Assembly (NCBI GenBank): GCA_937927685.1
Contig: CALBSC010000002.1
Span: forward strand, 1-64,000
DNA: 64,000 nt
Source of the DNA: an uncultured Burkholderiales bacterium
Lineage (GTDB): Bacteria > Pseudomonadota > Gammaproteobacteria > Burkholderiales > Burkholderiaceae_C
Reading direction: 5' to 3'
Part shown: piece by piece, positions 8,577 to 17,305 of the stretch
How the letters are laid out: each line of letters begins with the position of its first letter
Position numbering within the stretch: position 1 is the first letter of the stretch
Program-made: the position numbers and the translations under genes
Notes under the pieces: generated by a model
Databases searched by the model: none
Told to the model about the DNA's origin: nothing
The model's input: the letters and a program-made list of their open reading frames with translations, nothing else

Positions 8577-9073
8577 GCGCGCTGCACGCCCGCACGTTTG
8601 TCCAGCAAACGTCGATAGACCGTCGGTGAAACAAATTGCTCGACCTCGCCCCCGAGCATGTTGATCTCGCGCACCAGGGTGCTCGAGACGCATTGATGGA
8701 CGTCCTGCGTGTAGAGCAGCACGGTGTCCACCTCGGGCGACAGCCGGCGGTTCATGCCGGCCAGTTGAAATTCGTAGTCAAAGTCGGTCACCGAGCGCAC
8801 GCCGCGCACCATCACCGTCGCACCCTGTCGGGCCAGGTAGTCCACCACCAGCCCCTCGTAGGCGTCGACTTCCACGTTGGGGCAGTCGGCCATGGCCTCG
8901 CGGGTCAGCGCCAGCCGCTCGGGCAAGGTGAACAGGGTTTTCTTGTGATGCGCCATGGCCACCGCAATGACCACCCGGTCAAACATGCGCGCGGCACGGC
9001 GCACGATGTCCTCGTGGCCCAGGGTCAGGGGGTCAAAGGTGCCGGGATAGACGGCAATCACCGGAGACGTCAT
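8573..9073 (-). CDS. coaD: Pantetheine-phosphate adenylyltransferase
   Basis: 166 aa, the usual CoaD length. It transfers AMP from ATP to 4'-phosphopantetheine to give dephospho-CoA, the penultimate step of coenzyme A synthesis. Motifs are YPGTFDPLTLGHEDIV (nucleotidyltransferase TxGH motif), MVRGVRSVTDFDYEFQLAGMNR, and the C-terminal SSTLVREI signature. ATG at 9073 is preferred to the longer open frame because homology begins there. A plausible sigma-70 promoter lies at 9110-9139. The 4-nt overlap with the phosphatase gene indicates one transcript. Confidence 0.95.
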   Translation of the reverse strand: MTSPVIAVYPGTFDPLTLGHEDIVRRAARMFDRVVIAVAMAHHKKTLFTLPERLALTREAMADCPNVEVDAYEGLVVDYLARQGATVMVRGVRSVTDFDYEFQLAGMNRRLSPEVDTVLLYTQDVHQCVSSTLVREINMLGGEVEQFVSPTVYRRLLDKRAGVQRA

Positions 9074-9109
9074 GCAGAGGGTTCCTTGTCCACAGGGAAG
9101 ATGCTGCTC

Positions 9110-9139
9110 ATTATGCAGCGAGGGGCGACGGGGTGTCGC
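9110..9139 (-). promoter_or_regulatory. Predicted sigma-70 promoter of coaD
   Basis: Reading the minus strand, GCGACA (9139-9134) is followed after 18 bases by CATAAT (9115-9110). The -10 matches 5 of 6 consensus positions and the -35 matches 4 of 6. A start near 9102 would give a leader of about 30 bases before the coaD ATG. This is pattern matching only. Confidence 0.35.
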
Positions 9140-9150
9140 CATCCCTGGGT

Positions 9151-9708
9151 TCAGGACAAGGGTTGCAGCAGGTGAGCGTGAACGGCTCCCGCCTTCAGGT
9201 GTCGATGCAGGCTGTAGCCCAGCGGCGCGAGGGTGGCCTCACCCCAGGCCTGGGGCGCTTCCAGGTACAGCCAGCCCGATGCGCGCAGACCCGGCCTGGC
9301 CGTCTTCAACGCCGTCTCGAAGAGGTTCGCGTCAAACGGGGGATCCAGCAGCACCAGGTCCACGCTGGCCGCGGACAGGCTGCGCAGGGCGGCCACGCCA
9401 TCACCACGTTTGACGCTGACCTGCGCGGTGGCCTTCAGGCGTTGCACCGTGGCTTGCAAGGCCTTGGCCAGGTCGGCATCCTGCTCGGTGAGTTGCACCT
9501 GGGCGGCACCACGTGACGCGGCTTCCAGACCCAGGGCTCCCGTGCCCGCAAAGGGATCCACACAGGACCAGCCCTGCAGCGACTGACCGAGCCAGTTGAA
9601 CAAGGTCTCGCGCACCCGGTCCGGGGTGGGCCGCAGGCCTGGCTTGTCAGGCACGGCCAGACGGGTCCGCTTCCACTGTCCGCCAATGATGCGGATCTCG
9701 CCCCCCAT
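9151..9708 (-). CDS. rsmD: 16S rRNA (guanine(966)-N(2))-methyltransferase
   Basis: 185 aa. RsmD uses SAM to methylate N2 of G966 in 16S rRNA of the assembled 30S subunit. The N-terminus IIGGQWKRTRLAV and the segment RPTPDRVRETLFNWLG are diagnostic; SAM-binding motif I is VDPFAGTGALGLEA and the catalytic N-methyltransferase motif is LLDPPFD. The last base of the upstream M16 gene stop coincides with the rsmD start region (1-nt overlap at 9708). The adjacency of rsmD, coaD and M16 peptidases is a common proteobacterial arrangement. Confidence 0.95.
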   Translation of the reverse strand: MGGEIRIIGGQWKRTRLAVPDKPGLRPTPDRVRETLFNWLGQSLQGWSCVDPFAGTGALGLEAASRGAAQVQLTEQDADLAKALQATVQRLKATAQVSVKRGDGVAALRSLSAASVDLVLLDPPFDANLFETALKTARPGLRASGWLYLEAPQAWGEATLAPLGYSLHRHLKAGAVHAHLLQPLS

Positions 9709-11042
9709 CAGGGCTGCCCCCCCACGATCACGGTCACCATGCGGTCGGGTTGCAGCACGCGCTGGAAGGCGGCGCGGATATCGGCCACGGTGACCCGACG
9801 GATTTCATCGGTCCAGGTGTCGAGGTAGTTCAGGGGCAAGCGGTTCCAGCCAATGTTGGCGAGTTGCTCCAGGAGCTTGCGGTTGCTGTCGAGTCGCAAG
9901 GCAAAGCCGCCGATCAGGTTGTCCTTGGCGGCTTGGAGTTCGCGCTCGGTGGGACCCTCCTGCACAAAGCGTTTAATCACCTCGGTGGCCACGTCCACAG
10001 CCTGCGCGGTCTGATCCGGCCGCGTCTGCAATCCCACCGTGAAAGCCCCTGCGTGCAAGGCTGGCGAGAAGTAGCTGTACACGCTGTAGCTCAGGCCGCG
10101 CTTTTCACGCACCTGCTCGGTCAGGCGCGAGACAAATCCGCCACCGCCCAGGATGTAGTTGCCCACCGTGATCGGAAAAAAAGCCGGGTCCACACGCCGA
10201 ATGCCGGGTTGACCGATCAGCACATGGGCTTGCGCGGACGCCATGGGCACGCGTTGCTGCGCCGGTGCCGTCAAGGCTTGCACCTCGGGAACGGTCGGCA
10301 AGGCCTCACAGGCGCCGCCCGACGGCAGCCTGGATAACAACTGTTCCACCGCGGCCTGGGCCTGGGCGCGGTTGAGGGCCCCCACGATGCTCACCCGCGC
10401 CCGGCAAGCCTGCACATGGCGCTCATGAAACTGGCGCAAATCGGCCACGCCGATGCCTTGCAGGCTCGACTCATCCGCCTCCTGACCATAGGGATGCGCG
10501 CCATACACCGCGCGGGCATACGTGCGTTGAGCCACCGTGCCGGGCTGACTGTTGGCTTCCTTGATGGAGGCGATGAAGCGGGCCCGCTCGGTGGACCACA
10601 CCTCAGGGGCAAAGTCAGGATCGGCCAGTTGACGGGCCGCGAGGGTCAACGCCCCCTGCAGCACATCGGGCACGGTGAGTGTGCGCAGGGTGACGCTGAA
10701 GCGGTCACCCCCGGCCGATGCACCCAGCATGGCACCCAGGTCAGCCCAGGCTTCGCCCAGGGCGTTCTCGTCCATGGCGGGTGCGCCGTCCCGTGCGCGC
10801 ACCCCTTTGGACAGCATGGCGGCGACAGCACTGGCCAGCCCGGCCTGGGCCGACGGGTCCCGGCGCGAGCCAGCATCAAAGTCGATCTGGATATCCACCA
10901 TGGGCAGGGCCGGGCTCTCGATCAGCAAGACCTCGGCCTGGTTGGCAGCGGTCCAGCGCTGGATCGGCAGGCCAGCCAGCGCCGACACGCTGGCCAGCGC
11001 GAACAAGCAACCCGCCAGCAGACGTGAACAAATGGTGTGCAT
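9708..11042 (-). CDS. M16-family zinc-protease paralogue lacking the HxxEH motif
   Basis: 444 aa from ATG 11042 (an in-frame TTG at 11048 is less likely). Residues 1-22 form a Sec signal peptide (LLAGCLFALASVSALA), so the protein is periplasmic or outer-membrane associated. The M16 fold is clear (IDFDAGSRRDPSAQAGLASAVAAML and GGGGFVSRLTEQVREKRGLSYSVYSYF), but the inverse zinc motif HxxEH is absent. Such proteins usually act as the non-catalytic partner of an active M16 subunit, here the gene 15 nt upstream. Substrate unknown. Confidence 0.88.
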   Translation of the reverse strand: MHTICSRLLAGCLFALASVSALAGLPIQRWTAANQAEVLLIESPALPMVDIQIDFDAGSRRDPSAQAGLASAVAAMLSKGVRARDGAPAMDENALGEAWADLGAMLGASAGGDRFSVTLRTLTVPDVLQGALTLAARQLADPDFAPEVWSTERARFIASIKEANSQPGTVAQRTYARAVYGAHPYGQEADESSLQGIGVADLRQFHERHVQACRARVSIVGALNRAQAQAAVEQLLSRLPSGGACEALPTVPEVQALTAPAQQRVPMASAQAHVLIGQPGIRRVDPAFFPITVGNYILGGGGFVSRLTEQVREKRGLSYSVYSYFSPALHAGAFTVGLQTRPDQTAQAVDVATEVIKRFVQEGPTERELQAAKDNLIGGFALRLDSNRKLLEQLANIGWNRLPLNYLDTWTDEIRRVTVADIRAAFQRVLQPDRMVTVIVGGQP

Positions 11043-11057
11043 GGTCAATCCTTCGCG

Positions 11058-12464
11058 TCAGTGCCGGATGGGCGTGGCAGGCTTGCGCACCGCTGCCGGG
11101 TCGCGCGGTTGCGGCAGCAGCGTGCCCACGGTGAGCGTGTCATTGCCAAAGTAACGCTGCGCCACCGATTGCACCTGATCGGCGGTGACGGCCCGCAAGC
11201 GCTCGATCAAGCGGTCGCTGGTGTCCAGGGGCAGGCCTTCGATCCAGTAGGTGCCGATCTCGCGCGCCTGGTTGAACACCGAGTCCCGCTTGTACACCGC
11301 CTGGGTCACCCACTGGGCCTTGACGCGGCGCAGCTCGTCCTCGCTCACGCCTTCACGCGCGATGCGGTCGACCTGGGCACGCAAGGCGGTTTCCAGCGCT
11401 TGCGTGGTCTTGCCCGCTGCGGGCACGCCATCGAGTACAAACACGGACGGTCCACGACCGCTGAAGTCGTGATAAGCACCGGCACCGTCAGCCAGACGAT
11501 CGGCGCCCTGGGTGAGGTGGCGGTCCAGTCGCGCGCCGCCGTACCCATCCAGCACGGCGGAGAGCACGGTCAGGGCCAGGGCATCGCGGCTCTCGGCGCT
11601 GTCATTGAAGCCCTGAAAACCGGGCACTTTCCAGCTCATCATCAGGTAGGCCTGCTCGGCCGGCGCTTTCACCTCGAGGCGACGCTGGCCGAGCTGAGGC
11701 GGCTCAGCGTTGGGTTTGCGCGCGGGCACGGCACGGGCGGGAAGGGTCCCATAGGCCTTCTCGGCCAGACGCCTGACCGCCTGCGGCTCGACATCACCGA
11801 CCACGACCACCACCGCATTCGACGGGGTGTACCAGCGGCGGTAGAACTCGCGGGCATCGTCGGGCGTCATGGCATCGAGGTCGCTCATCCAGCCCACGAT
11901 GGGTCGACGGTAGGGAGAGGCGGTGAACTGGACCGCACCCAGCTGCTCCATGAGCAAGGCGCGCGGCGTGTCCTCGGTACGCAGACGACGCTCTTCCTTC
12001 ACCACCTCCAGCTCCTTGCGGAACTCCTCATCGGGCCAACGGTTGTGGGCAAAGCGATCGGCCTCCAGCCGCATCACATCCGCCAGGCGATTGGCGGGAA
12101 TCATCTGGAAATAGCCGGTGTAGTCGCGGCTGGTGAACGCGTTCTCGCGCCCGCCCATGGCCGCCACACGGCGCGAGAACTCACCCGCGGGCACGCTGGG
12201 TGTTCCCTTGAACAGCATGTGCTCGAGCACATGGGCCAGACCGGAATGGCCATCCACTTCGTCCATGGAGCCGACCCGTACCCAGAGCATGTGGACCGCG
12301 GTGGGCGCACGCCGATCGGGCTTGACCACCAGGGTGAGCCCGTTGGCCAGTGTGGACACATGGATGCCCGGGTCGGTGGCGGCCGAGCCGGCGGCAGCGG
12401 CTGTGGAGATCAGCCCCCACCCCATCGCGCAGGCCGTCAGGCCCGCCAGTAAGAGACGTTTCAT
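11058..12464 (-). CDS. M16-family zinc metallopeptidase, catalytic subunit
   Basis: 468 aa from ATG 12464; the much longer open frame to 13604 is antisense to ftsY and is rejected. Residues 1 to about 25 are a signal peptide (LLLAGLTACAMGWGLISTAAAA). The inverse zinc site HVLEH gives H78, E81 and H82, with a downstream Glu in ELEVVKEERRL as expected third ligand. The N-terminal strand GLTLVVKPDRRAPTAVHMLWV is typical of processing-peptidase-like enzymes. It is probably partnered by the motif-less paralogue downstream. It is transcribed divergently from ftsY, 84 nt away. Confidence 0.92.
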   Translation of the reverse strand: MKRLLLAGLTACAMGWGLISTAAAAGSAATDPGIHVSTLANGLTLVVKPDRRAPTAVHMLWVRVGSMDEVDGHSGLAHVLEHMLFKGTPSVPAGEFSRRVAAMGGRENAFTSRDYTGYFQMIPANRLADVMRLEADRFAHNRWPDEEFRKELEVVKEERRLRTEDTPRALLMEQLGAVQFTASPYRRPIVGWMSDLDAMTPDDAREFYRRWYTPSNAVVVVVGDVEPQAVRRLAEKAYGTLPARAVPARKPNAEPPQLGQRRLEVKAPAEQAYLMMSWKVPGFQGFNDSAESRDALALTVLSAVLDGYGGARLDRHLTQGADRLADGAGAYHDFSGRGPSVFVLDGVPAAGKTTQALETALRAQVDRIAREGVSEDELRRVKAQWVTQAVYKRDSVFNQAREIGTYWIEGLPLDTSDRLIERLRAVTADQVQSVAQRYFGNDTLTVGTLLPQPRDPAAVRKPATPIRH

Positions 12465-12548
12465 ACAATGAAGGATCGCGGTTCTGACTTGAGTTGGACT
12501 TGCAGACCAGATGCTGCAAGGTTCCGCGATTCTAGGAACCTCCCGCGC

Positions 12549-13664
12549 ATGTTCAGCTTTTTCCGGAAAAAAACCCCGGCCACCGACGTGGCTGCGAGCC
12601 CGAGCGCACTCAGCCCGACCTCCGCACCGGCTCCTGCTCCCACAGCCGCAGCCGCACCCGGCGTCACGGCCACGGCCGCGGCTGGCACGCAGGCACCCCG
12701 CACACCTGCATCGCCAGTCACTGAACCCGCTGCCCGCGCGGGCTGGCTGTCCCGCCTGCGCCAGGGCCTGCGACGCACCGGCCAGAGCATGGCTGAGGTG
12801 TTCACCGGCAAGCAGATCGATGACGCGCTGTATGAATCGCTGGAATCGGCCTTGCTGATGGCCGATGCCGGCGTGCCTGCCACCGAATTCCTGCTCAACG
12901 ATCTGAAACGCCGCGTCAAGGAAACCAAGGCCGAAGACCCCGCACGGGTCCGCGGTCTGCTGGTCGATGCGCTGACCGACTTGCTGCAACCGCTGGAACA
13001 ACCGCTGCGCGTGGGCGAGCACACCCCCACCGTCATCATGGTGGCCGGTGTCAACGGCGCGGGGAAAACCACGTCGATCGGCAAACTGACCCGCCACCTG
13101 AGCGACCATGGGGCCAGCGTGCTGCTGGCCGCCGGCGACACGTTCCGGGCCGCTGCCCGCGAGCAGCTGCTGGTGTGGGCGGACCGCAACTCGGTCGACA
13201 TCATCAGCCAGGAGGGCGGCGACCCAGCCGCCGTGTGTTTTGACGCGGTCACCGCGGGCAAGGCGCGGGGACGCGACGTGGTGCTGGTGGACACGGCCGG
13301 ACGATTGCCCACCCAACTCCACCTGATGGAAGAATTGAAGAAAGTGCGACGCGTGGTGCAGAAGGCCGACCCGAGCGCCCCCCACGAAGTGCTGCTGGTG
13401 ATCGATGGCAACACCGGCCAGAATGCCTTGGCGCAGGTCAAGGCCTTTGATGAGGCCCTGGGGCTCACCGGCCTCATCATCACCAAGCTCGATGGCACGG
13501 CCAAGGGCGGGGTGCTGGCGGCCATTGCCCGCTGGGGCCAGGAGCGCCAGCACGACGGGGTACGCAGCCCGGTGCCGGTGTACTTCATCGGCGTGGGCGA
13601 ACAACTGGAAGATTTACAAAACTTTCACGCACGCGAATTCGCCCACGCCCTGCTCGGCGCATAA
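12549..13664 (+). CDS. ftsY: Signal recognition particle receptor FtsY
   Basis: 371 aa. FtsY docks SRP-ribosome complexes at the membrane and, with Ffh, forms the twinned GTPase that hands nascent membrane proteins to SecYEG. Residues 1 to about 65 are an Ala/Pro-rich linker beginning MFSFFRKKTP, an amphipathic membrane anchor. The NG domain carries G1 GVNGAGKTT (167-175), DTFRAAAREQL, DTAGRLPTQ and TKLDGTAKGG. ATG 12549 was chosen because MFSFFRKK is the conserved N-terminus; the open frame continues upstream to 12468 across the divergent promoter region. Confidence 0.96.
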   Translation: MFSFFRKKTPATDVAASPSALSPTSAPAPAPTAAAAPGVTATAAAGTQAPRTPASPVTEPAARAGWLSRLRQGLRRTGQSMAEVFTGKQIDDALYESLESALLMADAGVPATEFLLNDLKRRVKETKAEDPARVRGLLVDALTDLLQPLEQPLRVGEHTPTVIMVAGVNGAGKTTSIGKLTRHLSDHGASVLLAAGDTFRAAAREQLLVWADRNSVDIISQEGGDPAAVCFDAVTAGKARGRDVVLVDTAGRLPTQLHLMEELKKVRRVVQKADPSAPHEVLLVIDGNTGQNALAQVKAFDEALGLTGLIITKLDGTAKGGVLAAIARWGQERQHDGVRSPVPVYFIGVGEQLEDLQNFHAREFAHALLGA

Positions 13665-13696
13665 TCGCCGCCTGCTTGAATCAGGAAGGGTGAACG

Positions 13697-14677
13697 ATGA
13701 GCACATCACGACGCACGGTGTTGCAGGCCATGGCCGGCGCCGGCCTGCTGAACACGCTGTCTGTGTCGGCCCAGTCCGCCTATCCCAACAAACCCATTCG
13801 TTACATCGTGCCGGTGGCCGCCGGGGGTGGCAGCGACATGGTGGGCCGCACGGTCTGCGAGCGCTGGGCGAAACAACTCGGCCAATCCATCGTGGTGGAC
13901 AACCAGGGTGGTGGGGGCGGTGTCATCGCTTGCCAGAACACGGCGCGCTCAGCCCCGGATGGCTATGTGTTGATGCAAGGCTACGTGGCCACCCTCGGCA
14001 CGAGCCCGGCCACCCGACGTAACCTGCCCTACGACGCGCTGAAAGACTTCACGCCGGTGGGCATGATTGGCAGCACGCCCAATGTGCTGGTGGTCAACCC
14101 GCAAGTGCCGGCGCAATCGGTGACCGAGTTGCTGGCCTACCTGCGCAACACCCCCAGCGCCAGCTATGGATCCTCGGGTCAAGGGTCGCTCACCCATTTG
14201 ACGATGGAACTCTTCAAACTCCAGACCCACAGTGAGATCACGCACGTGCCCTACCGCGGCATCGCCCCGGCGTTCACCGATTTGATCGCAGGACAGACAC
14301 AGGCCATGTTCCCCGGACTGGCGGCCGCCCTGACCCACATCCGCTCAGGTCGTGCGCGCCCCCTGGCCGTGACCGGACCGCATCGCCATCCACAGTTGAA
14401 AGACACGCCGACGCTGGAAGAGCTGGGCCTCAAGGGCTTCGATGCCGTGCAGTGGTACGGCGTGGTGGGCCCGGCCGGCATGCCCGCACCCGTGGTCAAG
14501 CTGCTGAACGACACGCTGAAAACCGTGCTGACCGCCCCCGACCTGCGCGACAAGCTCTCGGTCGAGGCCATCGAGCCGCAGCCCATGAGCCCGGACGCAT
14601 TCGCGCAATACATCCGCGCCGACCTGGAGCGCTGGTCGCGGCTGGCCAAGGCGCGCAATATTCAACTCGACAACTGA
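13697..14677 (+). CDS. Bug-family tripartite tricarboxylate-type solute-binding protein
   Basis: 326 aa. The N-terminus SRRTVLQAMAGAGLL has a twin-arginine-like pattern before an AQSAYPNKP cleavage region, suggesting export. The family core is plain: PIRYIVPVAAGGGSDMVGRTV, GQSIVVDNQGGGGGVIA, and the YGSSGQGSLTHLTMELF and VPYRG segments. Bug proteins bind carboxylates or related small molecules in the periplasm. No TctA/TctB permease genes are adjacent, so this is an orphan binding protein. A good ribosome site (AGGAAGG) precedes ATG 13697. The following MmgE/PrpD gene may act on the same compound. Confidence 0.9.
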   Translation: MSTSRRTVLQAMAGAGLLNTLSVSAQSAYPNKPIRYIVPVAAGGGSDMVGRTVCERWAKQLGQSIVVDNQGGGGGVIACQNTARSAPDGYVLMQGYVATLGTSPATRRNLPYDALKDFTPVGMIGSTPNVLVVNPQVPAQSVTELLAYLRNTPSASYGSSGQGSLTHLTMELFKLQTHSEITHVPYRGIAPAFTDLIAGQTQAMFPGLAAALTHIRSGRARPLAVTGPHRHPQLKDTPTLEELGLKGFDAVQWYGVVGPAGMPAPVVKLLNDTLKTVLTAPDLRDKLSVEAIEPQPMSPDAFAQYIRADLERWSRLAKARNIQLDN

Positions 14678-14788
14678 TGCGCAGCGCCCGGGGCACAATC
14701 CCACCTCCGTCCTGACGTGCGATGCTGCACGTCGCACCGCGTCACCCCTCAACCACATACCCTTTCACCCCTCGACTCAGGAACCTTC

Positions 14789-16162
14789 ATGGCCCGCAAC
14801 ACCCAGGTCAACGCTGATCACAACGCCCCCCCCGTCACCCAGACCCTGGCCCGCTTTGTCGCCACCCACCCCTCGCGCGGCTGGAGTGACGCGGTGGACC
14901 ATGAGGCGCACCGCACCTTCCTGAACTGGCTGGGTTGTGCCGTGGGCGCAGCGCACCACGAAGCGGCTGAAGCGGCGCTGGCCGCGGTACAGATGCTGGA
15001 GCCGGCCCCGCAGGCCACGCTGGCCGGTCGCCGCGAACGCGTGGACATGGCCAGTGCAGCACTGATCAACGGCATCAGCTCGCACACCTTTGACTTTGAC
15101 GATACCCACCTCAAGACCATCATCCACCCGGCGGGCCCGGTGGCATCGGCCTTGCTGGCCCTGGCCGAAAAAACCGGGGCGTCCGGCCGTCAGGTCATCG
15201 ACGCGCTGGTGCTGGGCATTGATGTCGCCTGCCGGGTGGGCAACTGCATTTACCCCGACCACTACGACCGCGGTTGGCACATCACCGGCACCACCGGCAT
15301 GCTGGGCTCGGCCGCCGCGTGCGCGCGTCTGCTCGGGCTGAACACCGAGAAGACCGCCATGGCCCTGGGCATTGCCGCCTCGCAGCCGGTGGGCCTGCGT
15401 GAGCAGTTCGGCACCATGACCAAGCCCTTCCACCCCGGTGGTGCGGCCCGTGCCGGCCTGATGGCTGCCCTCATGGCCCAGCAAGGCTTCACCGCCAGCC
15501 CGCGCGCCATCGAGGCACCGCGTGGTTTTGCCCAGGTGGTCTCGCCCAAGTGCGACTGGAACGAGATCAACGGCGAGCTGGGTCAGCGCTTCGAGATCAG
15601 CTTCAACACCTATAAACCGTTTGCCTGCGGCATCGTGATCCACCCCAGCATCGACGCCTGCGCCCAGTTGCGCGAGCGCGGCGTGAAGGCCGAGGACATC
15701 GAGCGGCTGGAACTGCGTGTTCACTCGCTGGTGCTGGAACTCACCGGCAAGAAGGAACCGGTGGACGGCCTGCAAGCCAAGTTCAGCGTGTACCACGGCT
15801 GCGCTGCCGGCCTGATTTTTGGTCGTGCCGGCGAGCCGGAGTACGCCGATGACATCGTCAACCGCCCCGACATGGTGGCCCTGCGCCGCAAGATCGTCGC
15901 GACCGTTGATGACCGCATTGACGAGGCCGCCGTCGAAGTGACGGCGGTGCTGACCAACGGCAGCAGCATCGCGCTGCGGGTGGATCACGCGATTGGCTCG
16001 CTCGAGCGCCCGATGACCGACGCCATGCTGGCACGCAAGTTCCACGACCAGGCGGACCCGGTGCTGGGCACATCCCAGGTCGAGGCCCTGATCCAGGCCT
16101 GCTGGGGGCTGGGGCAGGCCGGTTCTGTCCAGGCGTTGGTGGACCTGGCCCGAGCCCGGTGA
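14789..16162 (+). CDS. MmgE/PrpD family protein (2-methylcitrate dehydratase-like)
   Basis: 457 aa from ATG 14789, preceded by AGGA; an in-frame GTG at 14717 is less likely. Family hallmarks are FVATHPSRGWSDAV, NWLGCAVGA, the GISSHTFDFDDTH segment, GNCIYPDHYDRGWHITGT, FHPGGAARAGLMAALMA and YKPFACGIVIHPSIDA. PrpD-type enzymes dehydrate or isomerise small tricarboxylates such as 2-methylcitrate or aconitate-like acids. There is no prpB/prpC nearby, so propionate catabolism is not indicated; pairing with the Bug gene 111 nt upstream suggests uptake and conversion of an unidentified organic acid. Confidence 0.88.
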   Translation: MARNTQVNADHNAPPVTQTLARFVATHPSRGWSDAVDHEAHRTFLNWLGCAVGAAHHEAAEAALAAVQMLEPAPQATLAGRRERVDMASAALINGISSHTFDFDDTHLKTIIHPAGPVASALLALAEKTGASGRQVIDALVLGIDVACRVGNCIYPDHYDRGWHITGTTGMLGSAAACARLLGLNTEKTAMALGIAASQPVGLREQFGTMTKPFHPGGAARAGLMAALMAQQGFTASPRAIEAPRGFAQVVSPKCDWNEINGELGQRFEISFNTYKPFACGIVIHPSIDACAQLRERGVKAEDIERLELRVHSLVLELTGKKEPVDGLQAKFSVYHGCAAGLIFGRAGEPEYADDIVNRPDMVALRRKIVATVDDRIDEAAVEVTAVLTNGSSIALRVDHAIGSLERPMTDAMLARKFHDQADPVLGTSQVEALIQACWGLGQAGSVQALVDLARAR

Positions 16163-16219
16163 CCTGCCGGGGGCCATACCCGACCAAAACCAAGGGATTA
16201 CCCTTAATTCCGACAGGGA

Positions 16220-16246
16220 TTAGCACTCCGCCATCCGGAGTGCTAA
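16220..16246. promoter_or_regulatory. CIRCE operator (HrcA binding site) upstream of rpoH
   Basis: A perfect inverted repeat: TTAGCACTC at 16220-16228, a 9-base spacer, and GAGTGCTAA at 16238-16246. This is the exact CIRCE consensus (9-9-9) bound by the heat-shock repressor HrcA, which is best known at groESL and dnaK operons. It ends 34 bases before the rpoH start codon. hrcA itself is not in the window. Confidence 0.95.
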
Positions 16247-16249
16247 TAT
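16220..16249 (+). promoter_or_regulatory. Predicted rpoH promoter overlapping CIRCE
   Basis: TTAGCA (16220-16225; 4 of 6 matches to -35) and TAATAT (16244-16249; 4 of 6 matches to -10) are 18 bases apart, so each hexamer lies in or on one arm of the operator. A start near 16256 would leave a leader of about 25 bases containing the GAAAGGA ribosome site at 16266-16272. HrcA bound to CIRCE would cover this promoter. The geometry is seen; its use is inferred. Confidence 0.45.
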
Positions 16250-16280
16250 TGCGTCATACGTATCCGAAAGGACTACACGC

Positions 16281-17216
16281 ATGACTGCTCTGACGACCTC
16301 CTCCCAAGCCCTGGTGGCCCGCAATCCGTGGGCCCTGGTCCCGCCGTTGGGCCACCTGGACGCCTACATCTCGGCGGTGAACCGCATGCCCATGCTCACG
16401 CTGGAAGAAGAGCAACGCTTTGCCCGCGAACTCAAAGATCAGGGCAACCTCGAAGCCGCCGGAAAACTCATCATGTCGCACCTGCGTGTGGTGGTGTCTG
16501 TCTCACGCCAGTACCTGGGTTACGGCTTGCCCCACGCCGACCTGATTCAGGAGGGCAACGTCGGTCTCATGAAGGCGGTCAAACGCTTTGATCCGGAGAT
16601 GGGCGTGCGCCTGGTGAGTTACGCACTGCACTGGATCAAGGCCGAGATTCACGAATACATTGTGCGCAACTGGCGCATGGTCAAGGTGGCCACCACCAAG
16701 GCCCAACGCAAGCTGTTCTTCAACCTGCGCTCGATGAAGCAAGGTCTCAAGGCCGACGCCGCCGAGCAAGGCGTCACCCACCGTGACACCTTGTCTGAAG
16801 AGCAGATCGGGGTGGTTGCGCGCGAACTCAACGTCAAGCGCGAGGACGTGATCGAGATGGAAACGCGCATGTCCGGTGGTGATGTGCTGCTCGACCCGGC
16901 GCCGCGCGAGGATGGCGAGGAAGCCTTTGGCCCCATCGCCTACCTGGCTGACGCCAGTCATGAGCCCACGGCCCGCCTCGAAGCGCATCAGCGTGACGTG
17001 CTGGCCACCGACGGCATTGCGGCCGCGCTGGAATCGCTGGATGCACGCAGCCGTCGCATCGTGGAAGAGCGTTGGCTCAAGGTCAATGACGACGGCTCGG
17101 GCGGCATGACGCTGCACGAACTGGCCGCCGAGTATGGCGTGAGTGCCGAGCGGATCCGCCAGATTGAAGTGGCGGCCATGAAAAAGATGCGTGCGGCATT
17201 GGCCGACTACGCTTGA
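16281..17216 (+). CDS. rpoH: RNA polymerase heat-shock sigma factor (sigma-32)
   Basis: 311 aa. RpoH directs RNA polymerase to heat-shock promoters (chaperones, proteases). Region 2 is VSRQYLGYGLPHADLIQEGNVGLM-like with RFDPEMGVRLVSYALHWIKAEI; the RpoH-specific box is AQRKLFFNLRSMKQG; region 4 ends with LAAEYGVSAERIRQIEVAAMKKM. ATG 16281 has GAAAGGA 8 bases upstream. The perfect CIRCE element just upstream means that transcription is probably also repressed by HrcA, linking the two heat-shock circuits. It converges with the SCO gene, and no clear terminator separates them. Confidence 0.97.
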   Translation: MTALTTSSQALVARNPWALVPPLGHLDAYISAVNRMPMLTLEEEQRFARELKDQGNLEAAGKLIMSHLRVVVSVSRQYLGYGLPHADLIQEGNVGLMKAVKRFDPEMGVRLVSYALHWIKAEIHEYIVRNWRMVKVATTKAQRKLFFNLRSMKQGLKADAAEQGVTHRDTLSEEQIGVVARELNVKREDVIEMETRMSGGDVLLDPAPREDGEEAFGPIAYLADASHEPTARLEAHQRDVLATDGIAAALESLDARSRRIVEERWLKVNDDGSGGMTLHELAAEYGVSAERIRQIEVAAMKKMRAALADYA

Positions 17217-17305
17217 ACCGGATCAACCGTCTCACCTGCAGCCAGGCTGGCTGAGGGGCGTCTTCTTCGCCCTGGGTGGAGGTTGCAAGCTCCTCGCGGT
17301 GGACA

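Noticed and set aside
12468..12548. Upstream extension of ftsY
   Set aside because: Conserved N-terminus begins at MFSFFRKK, and the extension covers the intergenic space with the divergent M16 gene.
11058..13604. Single 848-codon minus-strand open frame
   Set aside because: Its first half is antisense to ftsY; the M16 peptidase with its signal peptide starts at 12464.
17239..17253. CAGCCA-GGC-TGGCTG inverted repeat between rpoH and the SCO gene as a terminator
   Set aside because: Short stem, 3-base loop and no T run on either strand.
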